The notes beneath the pieces are model-generated. The model saw only the letters and a list, made by a program, of their open reading frames with translations, made no database searches and was not told the origin of the DNA. A program made the position numbers and the translations under genes. DNA of 64,000 bases from Pseudomonas rhizosphaerae. Lineage in GTDB: Bacteria > Pseudomonadota > Gammaproteobacteria > Pseudomonadales > Pseudomonadaceae. Positions 56,273 through 64,000 of the stretch are shown piece after piece. The stretch's first letter is position 1. Each line of letters opens with the position of its first letter. Location of the stretch: assembly GCF_000761155.1 (NCBI RefSeq), contig NZ_CP009533.1:1426001-1490000 (forward strand). The letters run 5' to 3'.

Positions 56273-57324
56273 ATTCAGCCTGGTGGCTGCAACCTGCTCG
56301 TGCAGCCGATGCCCACATTCATCGCGAAGCGCTGGAGCGCCAGCAGCAATTGACCAAGCCGGCCGGCTCGCTGGGCACTCTCGAACAAGCGGCGGTGCAG
56401 CTGGCTGCCCTGCAAGGCCGGCTCAAGCCCTCGGTGGAGCAGGTCTGGATCGCAGTGTTCGCGGCCGATCACGGCATCGTCGCCGAGGGTGTCTCGCCCT
56501 ATCCCCAGGAAGTCACCGGGCAAATGGTGCACAACTTCGTCAACGGCGGGGCGGCCATCAGTGTGTTGGCCCGTCGACTGCAGGCACGCCTGGAAGTGGT
56601 GGACCTGGGCACCGTCACGCCCTTGGGCGATCTGCCCGGCGTGCAACACGTGCGCATCGCCGCTGGTACGCGCAACTTCATCGACACTGCGGCAATGACC
56701 GTCGAGCAGGGCGTTCAGGCGTTGCAAGCCGGTCGCGACAGCGTGCTGCGCGCCAAGGCTGCGGGTACCGAGCTGTTCATCGGCGGTGAGATGGGCATCG
56801 GCAATACCACCTCGGCCACCGCCCTGGCCTGCGCCTCGCTGGCCTGCGCCGTGGCCGACCTCACAGGGCCGGGCACCGGCCTGGACGCTGCCGGTGTGGC
56901 GCACAAGGTGCAGGTCATCGAGCAGGCCCTCAGGGCCCACGCGGACCTGCCCGACGAACCGTTGCAACGCTTGTTCTGCTTCGGCGGCTTCGAAGTCGCC
57001 GCCCTGGTCGGCGCCTACCTGGCGTGTGCCCAGGAAGGCATTGCGGTCCTGGTCGACGGCTTCATCTGCAGTGTCGCGGCGCTGGTCGCGGTGCAACTGA
57101 ACCCCTCCATTCGGCCCTGGTTGCTGTTCGGTCACAATGGCGCCGAACCGGGTCATCGTCATGTCCTCGCCGCCCTCGATGGGCAGCCGCTGCTGCAACT
57201 CGGTTTACGCCTGGGTGAAGGCAGCGGCGCGGCATTGGCCGTGCCGTTGTTGCGCCTGGCCTGCGATCTGCACGGGCAGATGGCGACCTTCGCCGAAGCG
57301 GCCGTCGCGGACCGTCCGGCATGA
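56269..57324 (+). CDS. cobT: Nicotinate-nucleotide--dimethylbenzimidazole phosphoribosyltransferase
   Basis: A 351-residue CobT with [19 protein letters not shown] near the start, [34 protein letters not shown], and the catalytic Glu in [15 protein letters not shown]. It converts DMB to alpha-ribazole phosphate, using the product of bluB in the same operon. Start and stop both overlap the neighbours by four bases. Confidence 0.95.
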   Translation: MNSAWWLQPARAADAHIHREALERQQQLTKPAGSLGTLEQAAVQLAALQGRLKPSVEQVWIAVFAADHGIVAEGVSPYPQEVTGQMVHNFVNGGAAISVLARRLQARLEVVDLGTVTPLGDLPGVQHVRIAAGTRNFIDTAAMTVEQGVQALQAGRDSVLRAKAAGTELFIGGEMGIGNTTSATALACASLACAVADLTGPGTGLDAAGVAHKVQVIEQALRAHADLPDEPLQRLFCFGGFEVAALVGAYLACAQEGIAVLVDGFICSVAALVAVQLNPSIRPWLLFGHNGAEPGHRHVLAALDGQPLLQLGLRLGEGSGAALAVPLLRLACDLHGQMATFAEAAVADRPA

Positions 57325-57893
57325 CCCTGCACCTGGATCTGCTGCGCCATGGAGAAACCGAGATCGGCGGCTTTCGCGGCAGCCTTGATGACGCCCTGAC
57401 CGAGCGCGGTTGGGCCCAGTTGCAGGCTGCGGTCGCCGAGCGATCCGGCTGGGATCGCATCGTCAGCTCGCCGCTGCAGCGCTGCGCACGCTTTGCCCAG
57501 GTCCTGGCCGAACAGCGTGGGCTGTCGCTCAGTCTCGACGCCGACCTGCAGGAGCTGCATTTCGGCGCCTGGGAAGGCTTGAGCGCGGCGCAATTGATGC
57601 AGACCGATGAAGCCGGCCTGGGCCTGTTCTGGAACGATCCCTACGCGTTCACGCCGCCCGACGGCGAGCCCATGCTGGATTTCTCCGCGCGCATCCATGC
57701 CGCGTTGCGCAGGCTGCACCTGCAATATCCAGGCGAGCGGTTGCTGCTGGTGGTGCACGGCGGGGTCATGCGCCTGTTGCTGGCCGAAGCACGCGGCCTG
57801 CCACGCGAACAGCTGCTTCACGTCGAGGTCGCACACGCTGCCTTGTTCAGTGTGGTGGTGGCAGCCGACGGCAGCCTGAGCGAGCCGTCCTGA
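57321..57893 (+). CDS. cobC: Histidine phosphatase, probable alpha-ribazole phosphatase
   Basis: A 190-residue histidine phosphatase with RHGE at residues 9-12, [28 protein letters not shown] and the second His in [14 protein letters not shown]. Its place between cobT and cobV indicates the Salmonella CobC role, dephosphorylating alpha-ribazole phosphate or cobalamin phosphate. The symbol coincides with that of the decarboxylase upstream because two naming systems are in use. Confidence 0.85.
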   Translation: MTLHLDLLRHGETEIGGFRGSLDDALTERGWAQLQAAVAERSGWDRIVSSPLQRCARFAQVLAEQRGLSLSLDADLQELHFGAWEGLSAAQLMQTDEAGLGLFWNDPYAFTPPDGEPMLDFSARIHAALRRLHLQYPGERLLLVVHGGVMRLLLAEARGLPREQLLHVEVAHAALFSVVVAADGSLSEPS

Positions 57894-57895
57894 GC

Positions 57896-58615
57896 ATGCT
57901 GCCCTTCTGGATCGCCTTGCAGTTTCTCAGCAGCTTGCCGGTGCGCCTGCCAGGCATGCCCAGCCCGGAGGCTTTAGGTCGCTCGTTGTTGTTCTATCCG
58001 GCCGTGGGGCTGCTGTTCGGCGTGCTCCTGTGGGTCGCCAATGCGCTGCTCGCCGGAACGCCATTGCTCCTGCACGCAGCGCTGTTGCTGGCGCTATGGG
58101 TGGTGCTCAGCGGTGGCCTGCACCTGGACGGTCTGGCCGACAGCGCCGATGCTTGGCTGGGTGGCTTCGGCGATCGTGAACGCACCCTGCTGATCATGAA
58201 AGACCCGCGCAGCGGACCCATGGCCGTGGTGACGCTGGTGCTGGTGCTGCTGCTCAAGTTCTGCGCGCTGCTGGCCTTGCTCGAGCAGGGCCAGCAGGCA
58301 GCGCTGCTCATGGCCCCGGTGTTGGCACGGGCAGCCATGCTCGGCCTGTTCATGGGCACGCCCTACGTGCGTGCCGGTGGGCTGGGCCAGGCCTTGGCCG
58401 ACCATTTGCCGCGTGGCGCCGGAAGCTGGGTTTTGGCCGCGGTTGCGTTCGCCAGTCTCGGGTTCTGCGGGTTCTGGATCAGCCTCTCGGTGCTGGTGGG
58501 CTTCATGGCGTTGCGGCGGCAGATGATCCGGCGCCTGGGTGGCACCACCGGCGACACCGCCGGTGCCATGCTCGAGTTGCTTGAATTACTGGTCCTGCTC
58601 GCCGCTGCACTGTAG
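57896..58615 (+). CDS. cobV: Adenosylcobinamide-GDP ribazoletransferase
   Basis: A 239-residue polytopic membrane protein (CobV/CobS). It carries LQFLSSLPVRLPG, the key acidic motif LHLDGLADSADAWLGGFGD, and GTPYVRAGGLG. It joins AdoCbi-GDP and alpha-ribazole to finish cobalamin. The start lies two bases after the previous stop. Confidence 0.93.
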   Translation: MLPFWIALQFLSSLPVRLPGMPSPEALGRSLLFYPAVGLLFGVLLWVANALLAGTPLLLHAALLLALWVVLSGGLHLDGLADSADAWLGGFGDRERTLLIMKDPRSGPMAVVTLVLVLLLKFCALLALLEQGQQAALLMAPVLARAAMLGLFMGTPYVRAGGLGQALADHLPRGAGSWVLAAVAFASLGFCGFWISLSVLVGFMALRRQMIRRLGGTTGDTAGAMLELLELLVLLAAAL

Positions 58616-58701
58616 ACAGTGCTTTGCAGAAGGCTGCCTGTGAGCCCGTGAACAGGCATACAATCGAGCGGCCTGTCCCCTCATGCCTGGAGCACACAAT
58701 A

Positions 58702-59910
58702 ATGACATCGGTATGGCGTACCAGCGGCTGGGTTCTGCTCGGCGCAGCCTTGATCCTCGCTCTGTCTCTGGGCATTCGCCACGGCTTCGGCCTGTTCCTG
58801 GCGCCCATGAGTGCGGAATTCGGCTGGGGCAGGGGCGTATTCGCCCTGGCCATCGCCCTGCAGAACCTGATCTGGGGTTTGGCCCAACCGTTTGCCGGTG
58901 CCCTGGCAGATCGTTTCGGCGCCGGCCGGGTCGTGGCGCTGGGTGGTGTGCTGTACGCGGTCGGCCTGGGCTGCATGGGCCTGGCCGACTCCGAGTTGAG
59001 CCTGAGCCTAAGCGCAGGCCTGTTGATCGGGTTGGGGCTTTCCGGTACATCCTTTTCGGTGATTCTTGGGGTGGTCGGACGAGCCTTGCCCGCCGAGCAC
59101 CGCAGCATGGGCATGGGGATCGCCAGCGCGGCCGGCTCCTTCGGCCAGTTCGCGATGCTGCCAGGCACCCTTGGCCTCATCAGCTGGCTGGGCTGGTCGA
59201 CGGCCCTGCTGGTGATGGGCGTGCTGGTGGCGTTCATCGTCCCCTTGGTGCGCATGCTCAAGGACCGGCCATTGCCACCTCAGGGCCAAGACCAGAGCCT
59301 GGGCCAGGCGCTGCGCGAAGCCTGCGGTCATTCAGGGTTCTGGCTGTTGGCACTGGGTTTTTTCGTGTGTGGTTTTCAGGTGGTGTTCATTGGCGTTCAC
59401 CTGCCTTCGTATCTGGTCGACCAGCATCTTCCCGCGAGTGTGGGTACCACGGTGCTGGCGTTGATCGGCCTGTTCAATATCTTCGGCACCTACACCGCCG
59501 GCTGGCTGGGCGGGCGCTTTTCCAAGCCGCGCCTGCTCACTGCGCTGTACCTGCTGCGGGCCGTGGTGATCGTGCTGTTCCTGTGGTTCCCAGTGACGAC
59601 CTTCAGTGCCTGCCTGTTTGGCATGGCAATGGGCTTGCTCTGGCTGTCCACGGTTCCCTTGACCAATGGCACGGTGGCGACCCTGTTCGGTGTGCGCAAT
59701 CTGTCGATGCTGGGTGGCATCGTGTTCCTCTTCCATCAGTTGGGCGCGTTTCTGGGCGGCTGGCTGGGTGGCCTGGTCTACGATCACACCGGCAGCTATG
59801 ACCTGGTCTGGCAGCTGTCGATCGCATTGAGCCTGCTCGCCGGGGTGCTCAACTGGCCGGTGCGAGAGCGGCCGGTTGCCAGGCTGCAGGCACAGGGAGT
59901 GATGTCGTGA
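58702..59910 (+). CDS. MFS transporter, monocarboxylate/oxalate-formate-like
   Basis: A 402-residue, twelve-helix carrier with SLGIRHGFGLFLAPMSAEFG, which resembles the MCT/OFA-like branch of the MFS, and LHQLGAFLGGWLGGL-type repeats (seen as FHQLGAFLGGWLGG) near the end. The ATG at 58702 is used; the longer frame upstream has no similarity. It is 86 bases after cobV and may be part of the same transcript; a link to corrinoid or precursor transport is speculative. Confidence 0.85.
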   Translation: MTSVWRTSGWVLLGAALILALSLGIRHGFGLFLAPMSAEFGWGRGVFALAIALQNLIWGLAQPFAGALADRFGAGRVVALGGVLYAVGLGCMGLADSELSLSLSAGLLIGLGLSGTSFSVILGVVGRALPAEHRSMGMGIASAAGSFGQFAMLPGTLGLISWLGWSTALLVMGVLVAFIVPLVRMLKDRPLPPQGQDQSLGQALREACGHSGFWLLALGFFVCGFQVVFIGVHLPSYLVDQHLPASVGTTVLALIGLFNIFGTYTAGWLGGRFSKPRLLTALYLLRAVVIVLFLWFPVTTFSACLFGMAMGLLWLSTVPLTNGTVATLFGVRNLSMLGGIVFLFHQLGAFLGGWLGGLVYDHTGSYDLVWQLSIALSLLAGVLNWPVRERPVARLQAQGVMS

Positions 59911-60032
59911 ACAGGCTTCAAACCCTGAAGCTGGCGGCGGTGGCCTTGCTTATGGCTTTACTGGGTGTAGCCTGGTGGGGCTGGCAGCAGGGCGGCCTGG
60001 CTCTGTTGCAGTTGAACATGAGCCTGTGCTGA
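59907..60032 (+). CDS. 41-residue membrane microprotein
   Basis: A short frame starting at GTG 59907, overlapping the MFS stop as GTGA, just as in the cob operon. The product MNRLQTLKLAAVALLMALLG continues VAWWGWQQGG and ends MNMSLC-like (LNMSLC). It has one strongly hydrophobic helix at about residues 8-27 with an aromatic belt. It is followed by a terminator 10 bases after the stop, so it sits exactly where a real coupled gene would. Function unknown. Confidence 0.65.
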   Translation: MNRLQTLKLAAVALLMALLGVAWWGWQQGGLALLQLNMSLC

Positions 60033-60042
60033 ACCTGACATG

Positions 60043-60070
60043 AAAAAGCCCCGAACCAGTCGGGGCTTTT
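60043..60070. terminator. Bidirectional terminator between the microprotein and fadL
   Basis: AAAAAGCCCCGA-ACCAG-TCGGGGCTTTT: a seven-to-ten-pair stem with A and T tails on each side, ending both convergent transcripts. Confidence 0.92.
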
Positions 60071-60086
60071 CGTGTTGGCCGATCGA

Positions 60087-61349
60087 TCAGAATCGATAGG
60101 TCACTGAAGTACCGAAGCCATGTGCACTGTTCTCGTACTTGGCCTGGTAGGCACCCTTGGTGGCGCTGACCAGATTGATCTTCGTGTCTTCTTCCTTCAG
60201 GTAGGAATAGGCGAAGTCGAAGGTCAGGTCGTCCGTCGGGCTCCAGCCAGCACCCAGGCTGAGGATGGCGCGGTCGCCCGTCGGGATGCGTGGCGAACGG
60301 TTGGTGTTGTTGGTCGGCGACTGGTCGACCGAAAAGCCCGTGCGCAGCGTCCACTGCTTGTTCAGCTTGTAGGCGGCGCCCACGGCATGGGACCAGGTGT
60401 CGTGCCAGTTCTGTTCTTCGGTAATGGTGCCGATCGAGGAGCGCAGCGCGGCAGGCACGCCGTCGTTTTCGACCGAAATTTCCTTCAGGCGGCTCCAACG
60501 GGTCCAGGTGCTGCCTGCGTACAGGGTCCAGTCCTGGTTGAGTTCGTGGGTGACCGAGAAGTCCACCGACTCAGGCGTGTCGATGTCCAGCGATGCATCG
60601 TACTTGCTGCCGTTGAACGGCCCGAACCCCGAACCTTCGACCTTGGTATGGCCGTCCAGCTTGTACTTGACCTTGGAGTGGTAGGTCAGGCCCACGCGGG
60701 TATCATCAGTGGCCTGAACGAGCACGCCGACGTTGAAGCCCACGGCGGTATCGTCGCCCTTGATCTTGACTTCGCCGTCGTTGCGGCCTGGCGTCGCGCG
60801 GTTCAGCGTGGCCGACGTCAGCTCGCCTTCAAGGCGGTTGAAGGTTGGACCGAAGCCGATCGATACACGCTCGTTGAAGGCATAGCTGACGGTAGGCTGC
60901 AGCGTGACGACGGCCACATGGCTCTTGTCGCCCCAGTAGCGTCCGGCAAAACCGCTTTCATAGTCGGTAACCAGACCGAAAGGCGCGTAGAGGCCGAAAC
61001 CGACGGTCCAGTTGTCATCCAGGGGTTTGACGTAGTAGCCCATCGGGACGCCGACGAACGGGACCATGTCGCCGTCGTTGCTGCCGCCGAAGGTTCCACG
61101 TCCGCTGATGTCGGTCTTGGCAACGATGGCTGCGGCGCCGACGCTCACTTGTTCGCGCTTGATGCGCGACATGCCGGCAGGGTTGCCATAGACGGTACTG
61201 GCGTCTTCGGCAGAGGACGAGCGACCGGCAAATCCGGTACCCATTCCGCTGACGCTTTGTTCGTTGAGCGCGAAACCGGCAGCGTAGAGTTGGCCGGTTG
61301 CCAAGGTGACAGCGAGGCCGAGAGTGGTCTTGAGCATTAGTCTTTTCAT
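60087..61349 (-). CDS. fadL: FadL-family outer membrane long-chain fatty acid transporter
   Basis: A 420-residue porin. The signal peptide ends near GQLYA (residue 23); the mature N-terminus AGFALNEQSVSGMGTGFAGR and EDASTVYGNPAGMSR are the FadL hatch signature, and the barrel ends in Phe (GTSVTYRF). It takes up long-chain fatty acids or other hydrophobic molecules; FadL homologues in pseudomonads vary in substrate. It is convergent with the MFS-microprotein pair. Confidence 0.93.
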   Translation of the reverse strand: MKRLMLKTTLGLAVTLATGQLYAAGFALNEQSVSGMGTGFAGRSSSAEDASTVYGNPAGMSRIKREQVSVGAAAIVAKTDISGRGTFGGSNDGDMVPFVGVPMGYYVKPLDDNWTVGFGLYAPFGLVTDYESGFAGRYWGDKSHVAVVTLQPTVSYAFNERVSIGFGPTFNRLEGELTSATLNRATPGRNDGEVKIKGDDTAVGFNVGVLVQATDDTRVGLTYHSKVKYKLDGHTKVEGSGFGPFNGSKYDASLDIDTPESVDFSVTHELNQDWTLYAGSTWTRWSRLKEISVENDGVPAALRSSIGTITEEQNWHDTWSHAVGAAYKLNKQWTLRTGFSVDQSPTNNTNRSPRIPTGDRAILSLGAGWSPTDDLTFDFAYSYLKEEDTKINLVSATKGAYQAKYENSAHGFGTSVTYRF

Positions 61350-61732
61350 TGTTTTAACTCTAGGGGGGCACTGAGGCGCAAGCTACCAACATTTTCACCG
61401 CAACGCTATAGCCTGAAACACTCCGGCTAGAGCGGTTTTGTAGGACAATCCGACGAGATTTCCTGTCGCTTTGAACAGTTCGCGAGTTCCGCTGTCGGCG
61501 TCCCCCTTGTGCCACGGGCGCGAGCTGGGATTGGACAGATCAGACCGAGCCGTCTAGACCGGCCTTCGAAGGGTGTTTTCAGACGAAAATAAATGACGTC
61601 AGTTTTTCGCCGTTGCGAACTCGGCACTCGGTAAAGGTTCAATCGCGCACTGTACGGCCTGTAACGTGTGTTTACAGTTGGCCGTCACGAATGGCTGCAA
61701 TGCCCTGTACGCCCAGTCGAATCCCAGACATG
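61350..61732. other. Non-coding gap upstream of fadL
   Basis: About 380 bases with lower GC than the genes around it and no credible coding frame. It presumably holds the fadL promoter. I see no clear PsrA/FadR-type GAAAC-GTTTC palindrome. Confidence 0.5.
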
Positions 61733-61760
61733 AAAAAGCCCCGAACGGTCGGGGCTTTTT
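61733..61760 (-). terminator. Terminator of the 73-residue gene
   Basis: AAAAAGCCCCGA-ACGG-TCGGGGCTTTTT, nearly identical to the terminator at 60043-60070, about 18 bases after the stop of the minus-strand small gene. Confidence 0.9.
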
Positions 61761-61777
61761 CGGTATCGCCGCAGCGA

Positions 61778-61999
61778 TCAGGCAACCAGTGCCTGACGCG
61801 TGCGATCGATCACGGCCTGCAGGGGTTCGGCACTGGAGTACTGTTCCGGGTACAGGCGTTCGCTGTGACGGGCGATGCCGTGTTCATTGACGACGGTGAA
61901 GCTGAAGCAGCCTTTGCGAGCGGCCATGATCAGGCAGTTCATCGGAGCGAAGGCATGGGTGAGGGTGCGGATAGCATCCTGAGTATGGATATGAGTCAT
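61778..61999 (-). CDS. Small protein of unknown function (73 residues)
   Basis: A 73-residue frame beginning MTHIHTQDAIRTLTHAF, with a central CLIMAARKGCFSFTVVNEHG and ending LQAVIDRTRQALVA. AGGA lies twelve bases before the ATG at 61999; a GTG at 62026 is an alternative start. A strong terminator follows, supporting a real gene. No domain recognised; the fold looks like a small alpha-beta protein. Confidence 0.6.
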   Translation of the reverse strand: MTHIHTQDAIRTLTHAFAPMNCLIMAARKGCFSFTVVNEHGIARHSERLYPEQYSSAEPLQAVIDRTRQALVA

Positions 62000-62628
62000 G
62001 TTGTTGTGTGTTCCTGCAATGGTCACGACTTGGAGCCGTGATCGATAAAAACGTTCCAGTAACGCGGGCCTTTTGGCCGGGCGAAGAACCTGTCTGGAAC
62101 AAGACAGCCAGTGAACAGCGCCTTATCGATTTGGCTGTTGGGCTGACTGGTAGGTACTTAGGAGGGCAGGCAACATTCCGGGCTAAGGTTCGGGGCCCTG
62201 GATGCAGATCCTGATCAATCGTAGGTTGGTCGGGGCAGAGTAATTCGCTTGATGCCGGACTTGTGCGCAAGTCGCGGGGCGTTACCTGGAGACCATCGTG
62301 TTGGTCGATCCCGTGTGAACAGGGGTGTCGACCTGAATTGACTTTCAGCTTGGTACTAACGGGTCGAAGACTATCGCAGTTCTTGTGGATCGCGCAAGCC
62401 TTATCGCAAAAGAATAGGTCGTCGCCGTAAAACCGATGCAAGTGCAGGCCTGGGTGGCAAGAGTGTAGAAAAAGATGTCTACAGGGCCCTGAGATCCAGC
62501 TGCCATCATGGCTACTCGTTATGACTGACTTAAGTCAATGAAAAAAAACGTCTTTTCGAGTTGGTGAAAAAATCGACAGTTTGACTTCAGGCCCCATTCC
62601 ATACGGGTTTGCGAGGGGCGGGGGGGTG

Positions 62629-62663
62629 TTGTCCACTGACTTATCCACAGCTTCTGTGGATTG
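62629..62663. promoter_or_regulatory. DnaA-box-like cluster
   Basis: TTATCCACA at 62641-62649 is a perfect DnaA box. It is flanked by TTGTCCACT (62629-62637, two mismatches) and, on the other strand, CAATCCACA (62655-62663, two mismatches). ATCCACAG-CTT-CTGTGGAT within it is a perfect inverted repeat. Function unknown. Confidence 0.45.
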
Positions 62664-62728
62664 TCCCAGCGGCGCGCTCTAGGACGGGGTTGGCTCGTTC
62701 GGGAACGACAACATTTGCGCTGAAGGCC

Positions 62729-62755
62729 TAAACCCCTTGCCGATACCGCCGATAA
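62729..62755 (+). promoter_or_regulatory. FliA (sigma-28) promoter
   Basis: TAAA (62729-62732), 15 bases, then GCCGATAA (62748-62755): an exact match to the flagellar/chemotaxis consensus, 29 bases before the start of a chemoreceptor gene. Confidence 0.85.
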
Positions 62756-62784
62756 CACGCACATGACCCTGATGCCGGTGCCCT

Positions 62785-64000
62785 ATGTTCAATAACAAAC
62801 TCAAGCAGCAACTCAGCGCCCAAGCCGACGAGCTGGTCGAACTGCGCCAATTGGTCGCCGGCATGACCCATGAGATGCTCAGCCTGGACATCGATACTTC
62901 CCTGCGCATCATTGCCTGCAACGAGCTGTTCGCCGCAACCCTGGGCTATACCGAAGCGCAACTGATGGGCAGGCTGATGACCGATCTGGTTCCCAGCTAC
63001 GTGACCAAACTGCCCTGCTACAACAATTTTCGCGCGGCGGTAGCGGCCGGCACGTCGGTGTCCGACAACTATCGTTACCTCAAGGCGGACGGCAGCCTGG
63101 TGTGGGTCAATGCACATTGGAAGCCGGTCAGGAACGCGGCAGGTGTGCTGATGCACATCAAGTGTTTTGCCACCGATGTCACCCAGAGCATGGAGAAAGC
63201 AGCAGAAAACGCCTCGTTCATCGACGCCTTGTTGCGCTCCACGGCTGTCATCGAGTTCGACTTGAAAGGCACCGTGCTGTCGGCCAACGACCAGTTCATG
63301 CGCGGGATGGGCTACACCCTGGCGCAGGTGCAAGGCAAACATCACCGCATGTTCTGCCACAGCGAGGAAGCCAATGCGCCGAGCTACAGCGAGTTCTGGG
63401 CTAACTTGAACCGCGGTGAATTCGTTGCCGGGCGTTTCAAACGACTCGACAGCATGGGCCGAACCATCTGGCTCGAGGCAACCTACAACCCGGTCTACGA
63501 CACCGAAGGCAAGCTCTACAAGGTGGTCAAGTTCGCCACTGTTGTCACCGAGCAGGTCGAGCGCGAAGCCGAAGTCAATCAGGCCGCGCAGACCGCCTAT
63601 GAGATTTCGCGCAGCACCGACATTAGTGCCCAGCGCGGTGCGGTGGTGGTGACCGATACCGTGCAGACCATGCGCAAGATCGCCGACGACATGCAGTCGG
63701 CGGCAAGCGGTGTGGAAGCGCTGGGCAAGCAATCGTTGCTGATCAGCTCGATCATTCAGACCATCAGCAGCATCGCGCAGCAGACCAACCTGCTGGCGCT
63801 GAACGCCGCCATCGAAGCGGCACGCGCTGGCGAGCAGGGCCGCGGATTCGCCGTGGTGGCCGACGAGGTCCGGCAATTGGCGGGCCGTACCAGCACCGCC
63901 ACCGACGAGATCGCCTCGGTGGTGCAGCAGAACCAGGCGCTGGTCGATGGAACCGTGCGCGACATGGCCAACAGCAGGTTGCAGGCCGAACAGGGCGTCG
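62785..64000 (+). CDS. Soluble PAS-PAS methyl-accepting chemotaxis protein (3' end outside window)
   Basis: Open from ATG 62785 to the window end (405 residues visible). There is no membrane helix. A short N-terminal coiled segment is followed by PAS1 (about 27-130; [20 protein letters not shown]) and PAS2 (about 150-250; [20 protein letters not shown] with [12 protein letters not shown]). The signalling module has the tip [18 protein letters not shown] and [16 protein letters not shown]. The layout is that of Aer/BdlA-like cytoplasmic redox sensors; the KHHRMFC motif in PAS2 is shared with BdlA, but this protein has a different N-terminus. It is under a FliA promoter, so it belongs to the flagellar regulon. 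Confidence 0.88.
   Translation, partial: MFNNKLKQQLSAQADELVELRQLVAGMTHEMLSLDIDTSLRIIACNELFAATLGYTEAQLMGRLMTDLVPSYVTKLPCYNNFRAAVAAGTSVSDNYRYLKADGSLVWVNAHWKPVRNAAGVLMHIKCFATDVTQSMEKAAENASFIDALLRSTAVIEFDLKGTVLSANDQFMRGMGYTLAQVQGKHHRMFCHSEEANAPSYSEFWANLNRGEFVAGRFKRLDSMGRTIWLEATYNPVYDTEGKLYKVVKFATVVTEQVEREAEVNQAAQTAYEISRSTDISAQRGAVVVTDTVQTMRKIADDMQSAASGVEALGKQSLLISSIIQTISSIAQQTNLLALNAAIEAARAGEQGRGFAVVADEVRQLAGRTSTATDEIASVVQQNQALVDGTVRDMANSRLQAEQGV

Larger units (their letters stand above)
62000..62784. other. 785-base non-coding region with several palindromes
   Basis: The longest gap in the window, of lower GC, with no credible gene. Visible signals are the inverted repeat TGTAGA-N8-TCTACA (62464-62483), the palindrome TGACTTAAGTCA (62526-62537), a DnaA-box cluster at 62629-62663 and a FliA promoter at 62729-62755. 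A small RNA cannot be excluded. Confidence 0.55.

Noticed and set aside
61884..62441. A 185-codon minus-strand frame in the long gap
   Set aside because: It overlaps the 73-residue gene in another frame, begins without a ribosome site and has random-looking composition.
62464..62483. TGTAGA-N8-TCTACA as a GacA-type upstream activating site
   Set aside because: The GacA box is TGTAAG-N6-CTTACA; both arm sequence and spacing differ, and no Rsm-like RNA with repeated GGA loops is evident downstream.

Overview
The window is typical of a high-GC gammaproteobacterial chromosome and reads as a Pseudomonas of the putida/fluorescens lineage. The evidence is the gene order gacS-cysM-rlmD-relA-mazG, a complete aerobic-style late cobalamin operon (cobO to cobV), dctA with a sigma-54 promoter, a fadL-type porin, and two families of putida-type REP palindromes (a 'GTAGCAGCGGCGCAAGC' type and a 'GTGGGAGCGGGCTCTGCC' type) in many intergenic gaps. 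No phage, integrase, transposase, CRISPR array or defence island is visible; this is ordinary core and near-core chromosome.

Layout. 1-4.2 kb: the end of an unknown gene, a duplicated REP pair, an SDR oxidoreductase, a Nudix hydrolase, a small DUF2986 protein and a TonB-dependent siderophore receptor with a Fur-like box. 4.3-10.4 kb: a Na/Pi cotransporter-PhoU fusion, an MFS exporter divergent from a class V PLP enzyme, and a sorbosone-dehydrogenase-like lipoprotein coupled to a DUF2231 membrane protein. 10.6-18.4 kb: a chemoreceptor, a CHAD protein, a BetT-like carrier followed by RidA and an amidase, and AlkA. 18.4-27.7 kb: a second duplicated REP array, an MFS/LysR divergent pair, the DUF1315-DUF2797-pepN run, a guanidinium exporter behind a guanidine-II riboswitch, a bile-acid:sodium-symporter-family carrier and rdgC. 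27.8-28.1 kb: tRNA-Val(UAC) and tRNA-Asp(GUC) with their promoter and terminator.

28.3-38.4 kb: a CBS protein, a zinc-ribbon protein, gacS, cysM, rlmD, relA, mazG and DUF2058. 38.4-49.3 kb: dctA with its sigma-54 control region, the purM-purN-DUF3108 operon, a DUF2066 protein, an AI-2E-family permease, hda, two tandem NlpC/P60 lipoproteins, and a second sorbosone-dehydrogenase-like lipoprotein. 49.4-60 kb: a cobalamin riboswitch and ten translationally coupled genes for corrinoid adenosylation, amidation, aminopropanol attachment and lower-ligand (DMB) assembly, then an MFS carrier and a 41-residue membrane microprotein. 60-64 kb: fadL, a small unknown gene, a 785-base non-coding gap with DnaA-box-like sites, and a soluble PAS-PAS chemoreceptor that runs off the end behind a near-perfect FliA promoter.

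The most notable observation is that gacS is broken as read. One missing base near 29797 separates the receiver domain from the Hpt domain. Adding one base gives exactly 917 residues with the phosphorelay residues at H294, D717 and H863. This is either a real GacS-negative variant, which is common in pseudomonads, or a sequencing error. I did not find a convincing wholly new system. The best leads are the regulatory designs (guanidine-II riboswitch with a visible alternative anti-SD hairpin; paired GGCGG-N4-CCGCC sites upstream of the dctA sigma-54 promoter), the BetT-RidA-amidase cluster with an unassigned operator-like palindrome, and several small conserved-looking genes.
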